Positions 23,677-36,426 of a DNA stretch of 64,000 nt are shown here, in pieces. The first letter of the stretch is position 1, and each line of letters opens with the position of its first letter. The translations under genes and the position numbers were made by a program. The stretch covers positions 124,001 through 188,000 of the forward strand of contig BROG01000232.1 in NCBI GenBank assembly GCA_030159075.1, written 5' to 3'. Under the pieces are notes generated by a model. The model ran no database searches. It was not told the DNA's origin and saw nothing but the letters and a program-made list of their open reading frames with translations. The stretch comes from Atrina japonica (taxonomy: Eukaryota > Mollusca > Bivalvia > Pterioida > Pinnidae).

Positions 23677-23860
23677 ACAACATATCAGATACCACAGTAT
23701 TAATCCTTGGGGTGGGGGTGTTCAAGAAGCAGTACACAAATCTGGTGAACATTGGACAAACATGTACCTCTGAAAATCCAGAGGTGGGATCAGGTTTCAT
23801 GAAGGAGTAAGTAACATCCACTGCAAGTCCACAGTCAAATTCATTTAGTGAAACATAGTA
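23677..23860 (-). repeat. Family A repeat copy
   Basis: Antisense tail: atcagataccacagtattaa, then gtgaacattggacaaacatg and gaggtgggatcaggtttcat. Its 3' end lies against the AT microsatellite. Confidence 0.8.
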
Positions 23861-23914
23861 TATGCAAAAAAGGTCTTTATACCAACTGTAAAATTTGTGA
23901 AATGCTTAAAAACT

Positions 23915-24085
23915 TTAATGATATAAAAAATCTCAGATACCAAAGCATAAATCTTTAGGATGTGCAGGATAAAGATACAAATCTGGTAAAAATGGACAAA
24001 CATGGACCACTGAAAATCAAGAGGTGGGATCAGGTGCCATGGAGGAGTAAGCATCCCCTGTCGACCGGTCATAATTTTTCTCAGT
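23915..24085 (-). repeat. Family A repeat copy, second of a tandem pair
   Basis: Antisense tail: ctcagataccaaagcataaa, then aaatggacaaacatggacca and ggtgccatggaggagtaagc. It has the same orientation as the copy just before it. Confidence 0.85.
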
Positions 24086-24330
24086 TATTAAAACAAAGTA
24101 AAGAATAGAATTTTATGACATTCTGTGAAAGAGTTATCCATACCTGTAGCCACATTTGGACTCACCCATTTTAAAGACATGGTGAAGTCCACTGTCAGAA
24201 TTTAGAAGTGCATGAATTATAATCAGAATTTTATATGTAATAGTAACTTCATCTCTCTGGAATTATGACAGTAGGCCATGCTATTTATTGGTTTGGGTGA
24301 GTTTAAATGTGACACAGGTTGATGAGTTAA

Positions 24331-24500
24331 TGAAGTATCTGATAAACAATGGATATAATGAAGTTGTACAGTATCTGATAAACAATGGATATAATGAAGT
24401 TGTACAGTATCTGATAAACAATGGATATAATGAAGTTGTACAGTATCTGATAAACAATGGATATAATGAAGTTGTACAGTATCTGATAAACAGTGGATGT
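24331..24500. repeat. 36-bp tandem repeat, about 4.7 units
   Basis: Unit ttgtacagtatctgataaac plus aatggatataatgaag. It is open on both strands because 36 is a multiple of three; the plus frame reads LINNGYNEVVQY repeated. Units are almost identical, so the expansion is recent. No gene context. Confidence 0.95.
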
Positions 24501-25578
24501 AATGACTTTCATTTGCAGTACATACATTGTTTAATACGAAGACTGTGAAGCCATGGATACAACATATCATAGAGTTAACTTGAAGCTTTCAACAAAACCA
24601 GTTCATACCAACACCTAACCCTCACTGACCAGCAGTCGGCCATGATACATTATAAGAACCATGAAATAAAGATAAAAATGAATACATCAAATAACATTAG
24701 CAAGGCTGAACAGCCTATCAGACTTGTGTTTATAAAAGGGGAATCCCCCTAAAGAATATGCGCATTATGTCATCAACTATTGTCCTCTTGGAAAGCCTAC
24801 ACATTCCATAAACTCGTAGAATGCAATATACTTAGTGGTTTTATCTTATAAGTTTTCTTGGTTTGTAAACTAATTGATCAGTCCATTTTTACATAATTAT
24901 AAAACTGAACATATTTTGGACTTAGCTTGTAACAAATTATTTATCAACAGTGACCTTAAAATGTTTTTTGAATTTCAAACAGCAAACAAGATGTATAGCG
25001 AAACACTGGGCTCCTGGGAACTGAGCCATTTACAAAATTTGTAAAGTCACAAAACTCTGTCATATATAACTGAATATTGGCAAAAACTTAACATCCCTTA
25101 GCATTGTACCAAAGAACAAGAACCATGTTTAGCTTTATAGGCCCTGTAGTACATAAAAATTAAAGTCAAATGAACTGAAATAAAATTGTTATTATAGATT
25201 AGCCAAGGCTTGATACCACTGCATAAAACCAAAATTTCCCTGCCAAAACGTCATCTTGCTGAATTCTATAAAAGACAAAACTGATATTGCTCTAGATTTA
25301 AAACTATTAAGTAGGAAAATATTTGTTATTTGATCAAATGTTGCAAACTGACAAAAAAAAATAAATATGCTCCCACCATTGTTGATCTGGAAAGGAGGAC
25401 GGGAGGGACATAAAAATTATATCAATGGAATTTTCTAACTAAAATTTTACATATACATGTAATAAAATACATGTGAATCTATTCTTTTCACCCTTAATTT
25501 TAATTTATGACACAAAATTATGCTATTATGTGTATAATAGACACATACACATACAAATTTGGCTGCTTAACCTCCCAA
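24501..25578. other. AT-rich stretch without recognisable features
   Basis: No exon, RNA gene or repeat unit is recognised. Confidence 0.45.
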
Positions 25579-25582
25579 TTAA

Positions 25583-26742
25583 AGAGCACCCTGAGTGAAA
25601 AATCAAAATTTCTGTATTTATAGAACTCATCGTTCTAAGAACAACATAAAAAAAACCATCAAAATCGGTAGGCACGTTCTCAAGATATTGACCGCCACAG
25701 TGAGTGATTTTACCTGCTTTCGGAAAACTAATTAAGAATTCATTCCACTTCTGGCAAACTTGTGAGCTACACTGTGACATCACAGAATGGCCTTAGGATG
25801 ACTACTGGCATCGTGGAAAGTGAGTCATATTCATTATTGGTAAAATCACCAAATTTACCAAATAAATCACTATTTTGACACTTTTAAGATATATGAAATC
25901 ATTTTATTTAAATGCGGTCATATAACAAACATGATTTGGGCTTTTTAAGTGGGTCACATTTATGGACGGATGGCTCAGTTATGCTTGATTTTAGAGTATC
26001 ACGCTTTATTTTGATACATTTAGTTTTTCTTTCATGCATTCTTATGTTTTATAAAGAAAAAAGAACAACGGCCGCCTGTGATGTATGCTATTTTTAATCC
26101 TTAAAACACCCACTTACTTCACACCTTCCAGTATATTGCAATGTCATGTAACCGTGCCGGAATTCTCAGCAGGTGGGTTTGTAGTCCAAGATAAATTAAT
26201 CCCTTCCAACTGTGTATAAAACTACATATGATTTTTTATGTCTGAATGAATTTCAAAGAAGCTGCAATATTTTATAATTCATGTAAAGTGAGAAATTAAT
26301 AAAAAGGTAAATAAATAAATAAATAAATACTGACTGATGATAAATTAAAATTTTGATGATCATAATAGATATGGGTGACGAAAATTGTTATTTTTGATTG
26401 ATAAATTAATCGTATGGATATCTATTTTGATTTTGTTTTAACTATAAAATACTATAAATATCATTAGAGCCATAAACATGAATCTCAGACAGAATGCAAA
26501 ATAGAATACAAAGAATAAAAAAATTACACCTCCGTGTGTTGCTTTGTTTGCAAATAATCGGAGCGTGAAAGTATAATGCAGCCCCTTTCTGGTTACTTGA
26601 GCCGTCCGTAAAGGTGAGTTTTGCAGTTTCTCGCTAACATCTCAAAAACGTGTGCACTGATTTTAATGGTTTTTTTAATGTTGTTCTTAGAATGATGAGT
26701 TATATACATACAGAAATTTTCATTTTTTACTCTGGGTGCTCA
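25583..26742. mobile_element. Inverted-repeat element of 1.16 kb bounded by TTAA
   Basis: Arms of about 180 bp face each other: left agagcaccctgagtgaaaaa at 25583, right in reverse complement tgagcacccagagtaaaaaa ending at 26742. Both arms share a gttgttcttagaa block and an aaaaccatcaaaatc block. TTAA lies directly outside each end (25579-25582 and 26743-26746). The interior holds no recognisable transposase. Confidence 0.75.
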
Positions 26743-26746
26743 TTAA

Positions 26747-27376
26747 ACAAAAAGGCAACAAAGTAACATTTCATGTGTGTGAGTGTTTGACTTGCCACTA
26801 GAAAAGAGACTTTTGGGTCGAATTATTTAACAATTGCTTTTTTATAATTTTCAAAACTTCTAGATTCAAAGAATTCAAAATTCTTTTTACAGATATCATT
26901 TTTAGACTTTTCACCAATGATCCCTTCTGAACCCTGGTAGAAATAAACTGACAGCTTTATACATCTTATGTTAACAATAAGAACAAAAACAAACATAAAA
27001 TGTCATTTTCATTATAGTCAATTTCCAGGTTTCCAAGCCTCATTTTAGTGTTACTCAATATTTGTAATTTTGAGAATTGTATAAAGAAGCAAAGATCAGA
27101 AAATTTAGCCAAACTGTCTCGTATTTTATTTTGACAGGTTACAATGACTTTCCTTTTGTCTTATTCTGTGGGCACCATAATAAGTATTTTGCAGCAATTT
27201 CTATGTGCTGGAATCAAAAACAAATAATTAATGAATAACGTTAACACTATGTGCATATTGCTATGAATCTTTGATATGACATGGATACTCTGAGGTCCAG
27301 AAATGATTAAATCAAAATTAAGAATCGTGGATGTAAAACAATATCATTTGTACACAAACATGAAGATTATGACAAA
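26747..27376. other. AT-rich stretch without recognisable features
   Basis: No supported feature. Confidence 0.4.
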
Positions 27377-27520
27377 TTCTGGGCCTGACACCATAAAGCT
27401 GAAGAATTACTTTAATCCAAAAAATGTGCCGAATCCTGAAACCTGATTGGCTGAGCAGGTCAATTTAAGAATTTTCTCAGACTTCAAGAATTCTTAAGTT
27501 TTATGGTGATTTGTCCTGAT
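27377..27520. mobile_element. Small palindromic element
   Basis: The left arm ccataaagctgaagaatt is mirrored by the right arm aattcttaagttttatgg at about 27489-27506. A short non-autonomous inverted-repeat element is the likeliest explanation. Confidence 0.5.
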
Positions 27521-27899
27521 ATGAAAACAAAAATAATACTTTGGTTTAAAAACAGTTTGAAAAGAGTTAATTTATATTAACATTTGCCTAACACACTTCA
27601 AATTTATATCGCTTGATAAACTTGATGAAGATTTATAGGGCTGAACAAAAAAGCAGAGGGCCCAAGTTGTCACCAAAATACAAATTTGCTGAATTTCAAG
27701 ATGCCAAAACTTAGGATTCTATGTAAAGATATTTTCTTTTTGCTTATTCAGTTAGGATGGTAAACAAAATCTTATAATGATATGTAAAATAAGTAATCAA
27801 ACCAAGGGAAGCAACTAGGAATTATCAATGAAGAAGAGATCATTTTGTCATTTGTTAAAATCAGTGCTGTGTCAAACAATCCAAATATCATGTGCATGT

Positions 27900-28011
27900 A
27901 CCTGTGACATGTATTTCTTACAAATATACCTGTGACATGTATATCTTACAAATATACCTGTGACATGTATATCTTACAAATATACCTGTGACATGTATAT
28001 CTTACAAATAT
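27900..28011. repeat. 28-bp tandem repeat, 4 units
   Basis: Unit acctgtgacatgtatatctt plus acaaatat. Only one base differs among units. Confidence 0.95.
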
Positions 28012-28630
28012 TCAACGCTTATGCTCAACTGTACAATTCATTCCTTTAATACAAATAGTACTAATTTAGGGTTCCCCATGTTCTACTGGACCTGAAATTG
28101 ATGCATATATACTGTATAAAACATTTGGCAACTTATTCGTAAGCTATATTGTAGCTATGATTCATGTGTGTTTTGGTGAATACAAGAAGGTCAATTTCAT
28201 GTCACTTTCAGAAAGATTATAATAAGAATTAACGATAAGTCTAAAGCAATAAAGAGTGGATCTTGTGTTTCTTTTTTTCAATACCAAATGTATTTTACAA
28301 CTATTGTTCCAGAACAGTTTCTTTTCTTACATACAAATATACAGATGGATAATATTTTTCTTTTCAATTTTGAAGGTGATAATGTATATGTGATGTCACT
28401 TTCTGCAGTTGTAAGACTTTAACACAACAGTCAATTGCATTATGTACTTGAATCTCTGTGGATGGATGCAAGAATTTCATGTCACTTTCCTCAATATTAC
28501 AGGTGCGTCAGAACTGCCAGTTCCACATTGTACCTGTAGAGACATTACAGTCCTACATGGTAATTTGTCACTTTCAATAATATTACAGCTTTATCATTAC
28601 AATCAGTTCCACACTGAAACTGGATATATA
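28012..28630. other. AT-rich stretch without recognisable features
   Basis: No supported feature. Confidence 0.4.
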
Positions 28631-28812
28631 CACAGTAAAACCTGCTATAGCGGCCACCTCTATATAAGGATTACCTCTTAATAAAGGACAGCTTTTTCAA
28701 GTCCCATGACCGAATACTTCAACCAAGTTGAAATGTGTATAAGGGTCACCTGCACATAAAGGTAAATATTTTCTGGTCCCTTGGGTGGTCCGTAGATACA
28801 GGTTTCACTGTG
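28631..28812. mobile_element. Short inverted-repeat element (family F), 182 bp
   Basis: Ends cacagtaaaacctg and caggtttcactgtg are inverted repeats. TATATA flanks both sides, a possible target duplication in low-complexity DNA. The interior pairs imperfectly (gcggccacctctatataagg against the mirrored right half). Confidence 0.75.
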
Positions 28813-29307
28813 TATATATATATATATACATACACACATTGTATGCCTCGGAGTTTTCAACCCTATTCATTTTTACCCTTTTAATACAGAAAACATTTTC
28901 AAAGCATCAAAACTTTTCCCTGTATCACCATATTGTCACGGATGGTTTGTATGTCCCTGCTTCAAATATTTACCTTGAAAATTTCGCTTTCATTCTATTT
29001 TTTTTCCTCTTATCTAAGAGGAAAAGTGGCAAAACAGTGTCCCTTTCACCAATATTACAAGGGTACAGCTCTGCTGTTAGTTCTAAATTAGTCTAATCTC
29101 ATCTTGTGCGCAGAGGTGTTCATAAGGAACCAGTACAAATAGTTATGACACCTTTAGATGTCAGATGGAATTTCAGATTGATATGACATTAAAAAGTTAA
29201 AAACACATAACAATAATGCCGTCACCAACAAATATAAATAAAATGTGTAATTATCACAGTTTTTCAGTACTTTTATAAATGTGAAATATCTCCTTGCTTT
29301 CTATATA

Positions 29308-32300
29308 CTATGGCATCCAATTTCCAATATCCTGGAGAACTTTATTATGTTCCTCATGGTGATGCTGGTGACTCGGAATCTGGAAACAGTCCACTGGAAA
29401 AGTACTTACAGTTCTATTGAAAAGATTAATACTAAATTCTACACAACCCTCCACATGAAGTTTATGTTCTTCATGGACACTCACTTGGGAGGTCACATTT
29501 AAAAATCCTGTGCACAGATCTGCAACCTTGGTGACTGAGCTAAGACACACCTTTGGTGGATGTTCAACTAAAATGAAAATCATTTTATTAGTGGATTTAT
29601 TCTATTATTTAATCTTCTAAAATAAAATCTTCATGCTCCAGTACAAAACAAACTGTTTTAATGATTGTTCTATTGATGTTTAATGCTTTAGGTGAAGTGC
29701 TACAAATTTTTTGACCTGTGCCATGAACTAATGCCAATACGGAGAGGGTTCTTTTAAGTACCACGCCTGCTGCGGCATAGTATGTTGTTTTTATGTTAAA
29801 GTCTAGTGGTCAGCACTAGTTCAAGTCCTGCTGGAACCTAAACTGATTTTGTGAGAAAGGTTGCCAGTTTATTTGTGGCCAGCTGTGTCATCCTAAATAG
29901 ACCTACATTGTAACCGGGTTCTCTACTCCACCATATGACTGAAAAATTATCATTCGGCCTGAAACAAATTTCAAATTGAAATTCAAATGTATTTCCTATC
30001 AATTTCAAAAAACATATGGCTCTCACAGTTACTTTTAAAGTCTTAAGTAAGACTTGTGATCACTTTGAATAAATATATTTAACTTAACTCATCAGCACAT
30101 AAAAAGCTATGAACTCTTCTTTAAATCAATCACTTAGACCAGTCCAAATGTTTTAAATCAATCACTTAGACCAGTCCAAATGTTTTTTATGGGTGCATGA
30201 GATAATATATATATTTTAAAATCCTGTATGATAAAGGGACAAAAAAGATAAAAATTATACTAAATATTCATCATTTATATATCCTGTTCAAAATATGCAA
30301 TGCTAAACCTGTCCTAAAATAAAACTGAATGAATCAATAAAAACATTTTTCTCTATTGAAGTGTTCTTCAATAATTAATTCTGTCAGTTCACTGACATTA
30401 AAATATTCAAAGAATCTATCAAATTTTTATATTTGCTAGAGATTCTCTGAGATTTTCTTACCTGATATTTGATTTTTATAAAGTGGCTTTTTATCCAGAG
30501 AGAAACGGAAATTAAACTCCTGAAATGACAAAAATTTGATGGTTAAAAAATCTGCTGAAACAAGTTTACCAAACATGATGAAGACAGAACTAATGTGGAG
30601 TTCTAGAGGTGAGATCGGGTGTCCTAAAATCACCTACACACTGTTTGCATTTGCCCTGAGTGCAGAGACAAATACAAAAATACACAAATAGAAAAGAGAA
30701 TTTGTCAATATAGTTAAATGTCCTAAACTTTAAAAATATCAAATTTCATACAAAATTATTCAATCCAGGGAAATAGTTAAATATACTATTTCCTATACAT
30801 TCTAGTGCCCTACATGTATATTTACACAATAAAATTCAATGTCCTCTAAAAGAAAGTATAGTTATGCGGAAAAAAAACAGTAAAACACAATAATCACAAA
30901 TTTTCGCACACTTAGCCTTTATCAAGTGAAAAACAACAACATGTATATTAGTTACATAGTATTAAGTCTGCACAATACACAGCTTCATGGCTAATGCTTC
31001 TAGATGTTTTTCAATTACATCACGAGGAATGACATCATAACGTAACCAATTTGTTAAAATTTAATTGAAAATGTATAATTATCAATGCACATGTGACTAT
31101 AATGAAGAAAAACATACAAATGCAGAATAGGGATATTTGGTTATTAAATTTAAACATGCAAGTATAAAAAATAATTTTATGTACCTGAGATTTTGTCATA
31201 AAAGTAATATTGGCACATGCCGTTGCATTCACATGAATTCTTCGATGTGTAACATGTGCACAGCACATACAGTCATAATCGATACAGTCACAAAATCCAA
31301 CACGATTGGCCATCACCACCTTACGTAATGCCACTGTCTTATTTCCAACAGTTATATTACTTTTGACAGGGTATAACTTGGGATAATTTATGGCAATTGG
31401 CTCTTGTTTATTTAGGTATTTTGTCTCCTTCATTACTTCATTCACATCTGTCAACGATAAGTTTAATGGCCAACTAGCTGCCGCAAATAAAGTTTTGGAG
31501 TACTTGGAAATTTTTAACACTCCTAATTCTGACAATTTTTCTAGTGTTTTATTTTTCATTTTTTCACCCACTTCCAAGGTTTTATTTTTCAATTTTTCTC
31601 CAAGATCAAGCACTTTCTTTAAGTTCCCTTCATCATCTGGAGGTTTGGCTTTTTTAATTTCATTGTTTGATTTGTTTGTTTCATTTTTCAAATTTTTACT
31701 TTTTGATGTAACAACATTATCTTTTTGATGGGTGGTGCTTTTTAAGCCTTCCTTTACTACATCGCTTTTCTTCTTTGGAGACTCTATAACATTTTCTGGA
31801 GAGGTATTTTTCAAAACTTTCTTTGGAGTTGTTACAAAATACTGTCTTGATGGTAACAAATTATTTTTTCCACTCTGGCTTACTTTTGCTGGTATGGCAT
31901 TACTAGTTAAGACTGGTTTTTTATCTTTGTCTGAAAGAAAAAATCAAGAAAGAAATTACAAAAAAAAAATTAACAAAACAAACAAAAAAACAAGATGTAT
32001 TTGAGAAAAAGTGTCTTCCTCCCCCCCCCCCCCTCACCCCAGAGCTACATGTAAGTCAATCATGACAATTTTGATATAATATTGTCCCGTAAACGGTAAC
32101 ACTCAGTTAATTACCTGAATGTTGGCCATTATCAAATTTCTCCTACGTTCAGATTATATTGATATAATTCATAAACTGGAATCTTGTGCTTAGCAAACAT
32201 TTAGTCAGGTAGATTTGATTTGGTGTTTCATGTCACACTCAACAATTCTTCAGTTATATAGTGGCAGCAAGTATATAGTGGTGGAGAATGGATCCAGGAT

Positions 32301-35300
32301 ACAATGTACTCAAGTGACCACCAGCCTTACGCAAGTGAAGTGCTGTACATGATCAAGTCGAATCATGATAATTTTGATATAATATTGTCCCGTAAACGGT
32401 AACACTCAGTTAATTACCTGAATGTTGGCCATTTATTTTAATGACTGCTATTTAAAGAAATAGAACAGAATCAGCACTTTTAAATGTTAACATATATGTG
32501 AAAACATTCTCATGTTTATATGTAATGTCAGCTTACAATATTTGTTCCCAATAAAACAAATAAAAGTGCCACCCTGTATTGAGAGGATATTAGCAATAGA
32601 TGCACGTTAGACAACAATATAAAGTAATTAATTCAGAAATGCAGAAAATGGACATCAAGAGGGGCACCTTTCCTATCTTGATGAAGTGCACATTTCATTT
32701 CAGACTATTTAAAAGCTATAGAAAGGGGAAGAGGTGAAAAGAGCTAAGGAGTAAGAGAATTGTGGTGGGGCAAATGGTAAAATGATGATAAAATGAACTT
32801 GAAAATGTTGACATCCAATCATCCATATTGTTTCAGGTAGTTAAGTGATATGAAGTAATGTACAGTACTGTTTATATGTACATGCAAAACAAACCATGAA
32901 GTTTGACCCCCTAATGTATAGATACACAATTTAGAATACCCATTGTGTGTATACCATTGTGTAACTGTGTATGATAAATCACTTTTTTGTCCCTGTACTA
33001 TAATTAAAGGCCTTTTTACAGTCAAATTAAGGATCACTTTCACATCCTGTCTTCTGTCTGTTGCTTCATGACCAAGATAGAAATTTTGACTTGGGCAACA
33101 TCTTTACAAAGTCTAAAATGCTGTAGGGTTTGTCTCCCCCAATTATTAACATGTCATAAATCAATTTACTGAACTGAAGTTACAAGAAATTTAAAAAGGT
33201 CAGAGTTTCATCATTTAAACATGAAATCACTGCACAGATATTTATATTTTGTGTTGATAATTAAGTTTATAAACAGAAATATTTTAAGGTGAAAGAAGTG
33301 TACTAATAAGAGGCTTTTCAAACTTGTTTTTTTTTATATTTGACACACTTGGTTGGGAGGTAACATACTTTTACTACACAACTGTTCTATTTTTGTTTAT
33401 AATGCCTTTTAATGGGGTACTACGGAATGGATTACAGAAAACACGGTCATTTACCGAAAACAATGTACAAATTACCAAAAACACAGTATAATTGCAGAAA
33501 ACATGCATGGACTCAGACTCATTGACAGAAGTATTTCAAATACTACTATTTAAAAACGTAAAGTAACTATAACTTTTTCATTTTTTGTTAACTCAACTCC
33601 TGAAAATCATTGGACTATTCTGTAAATCAATGACTTAGACCGGTCCAAATGTGGCATTAGGGGTGAATAAGTTAAACAAATTTCCAAAACAATTTCTATT
33701 AAAGAACCGCTACTTTTGGACACTGTTATTAGATAAGTAATCAACTGAAAGAACGATGACTTAAATATAGAAATAATTTCACATGATATATTGTGTTTTA
33801 CATTTGAAAAAATGAGATATTGGTTTTCAGCATTATTAATGGATTACAAAGTTCAGAACAAAACAAAACATACTACTAAACAAATTATAGAGTCGGGTTC
33901 AACATACAATACAAGTTGATAACAGTTCAACATATCGATCGTGTTTAACAATATTTGACACAAAAAGTTTCTGATATGGCTATGAGAAAAATTCAGGAGC
34001 TAAAATTTTGTCTTCAGAATGAAAATGTATTTAATTGATAGACTCAAATGCATGTTTTCGGCAATTGTGCCGTGTTTTCGGCAATTTGTACCATGTTTTC
34101 GGTAATTCTTTGGACCACTTTTAATGTTGTTGTAGATCCATGTGCATGACCGTTGTACATCTGACAGTGTTAATAGAATTTCAGAGTTGATGTGCATAAT
34201 AATCATGCAAATACCACTACCTAGCCACATTAAGCCACAGATACATAGTCCATCAAAAGGGGGAGGGGGTATCACGATTTTCCCAAAACTACAGAAAACA
34301 TCAAATAATTATGTCTAATAATTTGAATAAAGCTTTTTATTTTTTATAACAGATACAAAAATAATCATTTTGAACTATATTTAGGCATTAAAATGGTGAT
34401 GTGTGTAAAAAGTCAGAGCAGTAAGAATTTGTGTATCAATAAAGAACGTAGGTCTCCAGATGTATGCAAGCACATGGCACTTTTGAACAATAAATCTAAT
34501 ATTACCAAAATATTTCCTGTAAATGATATTCAATAATATAACAATGATTTACTTTAAAATTATGTCACCAGAATAAGAACTGAGGAGGAAATCTACCTTT
34601 AATATTTACATTGAAATCTGCAATTTCTGGACACGACTACTTTACGTGTACATTGTCATTGAATACATAATGGCCTAGTTACAGCTGCAACAAAGAAGGT
34701 ATTTTACTATTTTTATTTTTCTGTCTCCTTCTTCGTTGCAGTCCATCCCTTCATTAGAGACGTTTGAAACCAGGCAGATTTGACAGATCACATCTCAGAG
34801 TCATTTTCTTCAATTCTGCTCATGCAACAACCTAATGTACCTACTGTGGAGATATTTTTTAATCCATTCAAGTATATAATTTTAAATGTCGACATTTTAA
34901 ATTATGTTTTATCAGCCGTAAAACTTTGGTCACATTTTGTTGGAAATTGAGAAAATTGGCATGTGCACAAAGTTGAAAAATTCTATAGTCTATTTCTGGA
35001 TAAACTTTTTTATATTTGTATAATGTTATTCCTAAAAAAGCTTATTTAGAAATGAATTATAGCGACCTCCACTGCCCATTATCTCAATTTCCAAGATGGT
35101 GGGGTTTATAAAAAAAACATAGTGGTCGAAGTTATATGATCTAAAAAACATAATTTAAGGTGTTGATTTTTAAAATTATATACATGGATGGATCAAAAAA
35201 ATATCTCCACAGTAAGTACATGTTTAATTTTTTATCATTGCACAAGTTGAATTGAAGAAAACAATTCTGAAATGTGATCTGTCAAATCGTCAGTGTCAGA

Positions 35301-36118
35301 TGTATCGTATGAAGGGACTGACTGCAATGATGGAGGAGACAGAAAAATAAAAATTGTAAAATACCTTCTTCGTTACAGCTGTAACTAATATTGGCCTAAT
35401 TTTAGTGAGAAAAAAGTAGCTAGGCTAATCATTTTATATTAAAACATTTTTATATGCTTATCTCATTAATATATTTAAAACGTTGTTTGAAGGTGTTCAG
35501 GGTAGTTTTGGATAAATCATGCTGCTGGGGGAGGGGCGAAATTTTTGTACTGTGAAAAGTAGCCAACATAATCGTAGGCAAACACTGATACAAACAAATG
35601 ACTGCTCATTAGCCCCATAGTTTCAATTTGAAGGTTGTCTGTGTCATTCTGTTTGATGGAAAATAATATATCTCTCGCCATAATTGCCGATTTTCACTAT
35701 TTAGGATAGGCCTACTTGTCAAATTATTATTTGCACCACCGTTTGGGGTAATTTTGTTATTGTGCGACTGTCAGTCTTCCACTGACATTTATCAACAAAT
35801 ACTCCATTGATTCTGGAATTTCCAAACAAGACTTAGACCTTAGCTTCAAATTATGAAATAAAATAATCTCCAGATTTTACAACTTGCGACTAGGACAATG
35901 GCAAGACTTGGTTTTGCTTTAGCAATCTTGAATGCTGCTTTCATTTGACATTTGTAATAAACGATCACATTAAAATGAGTCTTGCGTGTTAAAATGTTTT
36001 GCAATGGCAACTTACTGGATGGCAGTGATAAAAATAGATATATCAACCAAAATGTGGATGCACAAAGACAAATAAACAACGTATTTCGCTTTCGGAGTAG
36101 TATTCTCAATATCGCCAT
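29308..36118 (-). CDS. DUF4773-domain protein with N-terminal membrane anchor or signal peptide (4 exons)
   Basis: Minus-strand exons: 36118-36016, 31930-31185, 30519-30462 and 29567-29308. Every junction has AG acceptor and GT donor, and the phases agree (1, 0, 1), giving about 388 residues. Exon 1 starts MAILRILLRKRNTLF and is followed by about 20 hydrophobic residues, a signal anchor or uncleaved signal. Exon 2 adds a long Lys/Asn/Ser/Thr-rich linker (about residues 36-150), with a repeated LKNKTLE-like segment, then the start of a cysteine-rich domain: CDCIDYDCMCCAH, ATACANITF. Exons 3 and 4 continue it (EFNFRFSLDKK, ...PPKVCLSS, ...GCVEF, ...CFQIP) to a TAG. The cysteine order and the NIT/PP/C spacing fit DUF4773, a domain of unknown function in secreted or membrane proteins of molluscs and arthropods; this is my recognition, not a search. 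Intron 1 (31931-36015) is full of foldback elements. Exon 1 is the least certain part: it is chosen because its phase and donor fit. Confidence 0.8.
30088..30204. mobile_element. Family E small inverted-repeat element with an internal duplication
   Basis: It starts after TTAA at 30084-30087 with ctcatcagcac and holds two copies of aaatcaatcacttagaccag (30124 and 30154). The right TTAA has decayed. It lies in intron 3 of the DUF4773 gene. Confidence 0.6.
32043..32433. repeat. Direct duplication of about 75 bp, copies 302 bp apart
   Basis: The stretch 32059-32130 recurs at 32361-32433, differing by about one base; shared phrase tattgtcccgtaaacggtaa. It lies in intron 1 of the DUF4773 gene. Confidence 0.85.
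33412..34125. mobile_element. Foldback element with short tandem units in its arms
   Basis: Both arms consist of three or four units of about 23 bp: left ttaccgaaaacaatgtacaa, right in reverse complement ttaccgaaaacatggtacaa. The arms converge on gaaaacatgcat (33499-33510; reversed at about 34049-34060). A family E element (33592-33671) is nested inside. It lies in intron 1 of the DUF4773 gene. Confidence 0.65.
33592..33671. mobile_element. Family E small inverted-repeat element, 80 bp, TTAA-flanked
   Basis: TTAA at 33588-33591 and 33672-33675 flanks ctcaactcc...ggggtgaataag. The middle carries aatcaatgacttagaccggt, shared with copies at 30124 and, more weakly, 37840 and 46350. Confidence 0.75.
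34671..35398. mobile_element. Foldback element of 0.73 kb with arms of about 200 bp
   Basis: The left arm (34671-34870) opens ggcctagttacagctgcaac and the right arm (about 35180-35398) mirrors it, ending gttacagctgtaactaatat then tggcc. Inner shared blocks include aagaaggtattttac and ctgtggagatattttttt. The flanking tggccta on both sides may be a target duplication. It lies in intron 1 of the DUF4773 gene and encodes no recognisable protein. Confidence 0.75.
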
Positions 36119-36426
36119 AGTGTTAAATCTAAATCATCGAGGTGCTTAATGAGGGGGAGAGGCTTTTTTCTCTGTACTTGGTTCCGGAGAAGGAACAGAC
36201 GCGTCGTCCGGAAATAAATCAGGATAAATGTAGTCATTTTCGTGTCCAGAGATATCGATAGTATTTTTTAAAAATAAAATGGTTAAGTATCACTGTATTG
36301 ACCCAATTCCATAATACAGGTAAATCATGAATTTTACATATCTCATTTTGTCTTTGATAGTTTTCCATGAACAGTATTTTGTTAGAGTTATTCCCCTTTG
36401 GTGACTGTAGTTTACCATTTTAGTGG

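Noticed and set aside
25526..25783. 85-codon minus-strand frame
   Set aside because: It lies mostly in one arm of the TTAA inverted-repeat element and has no domain.
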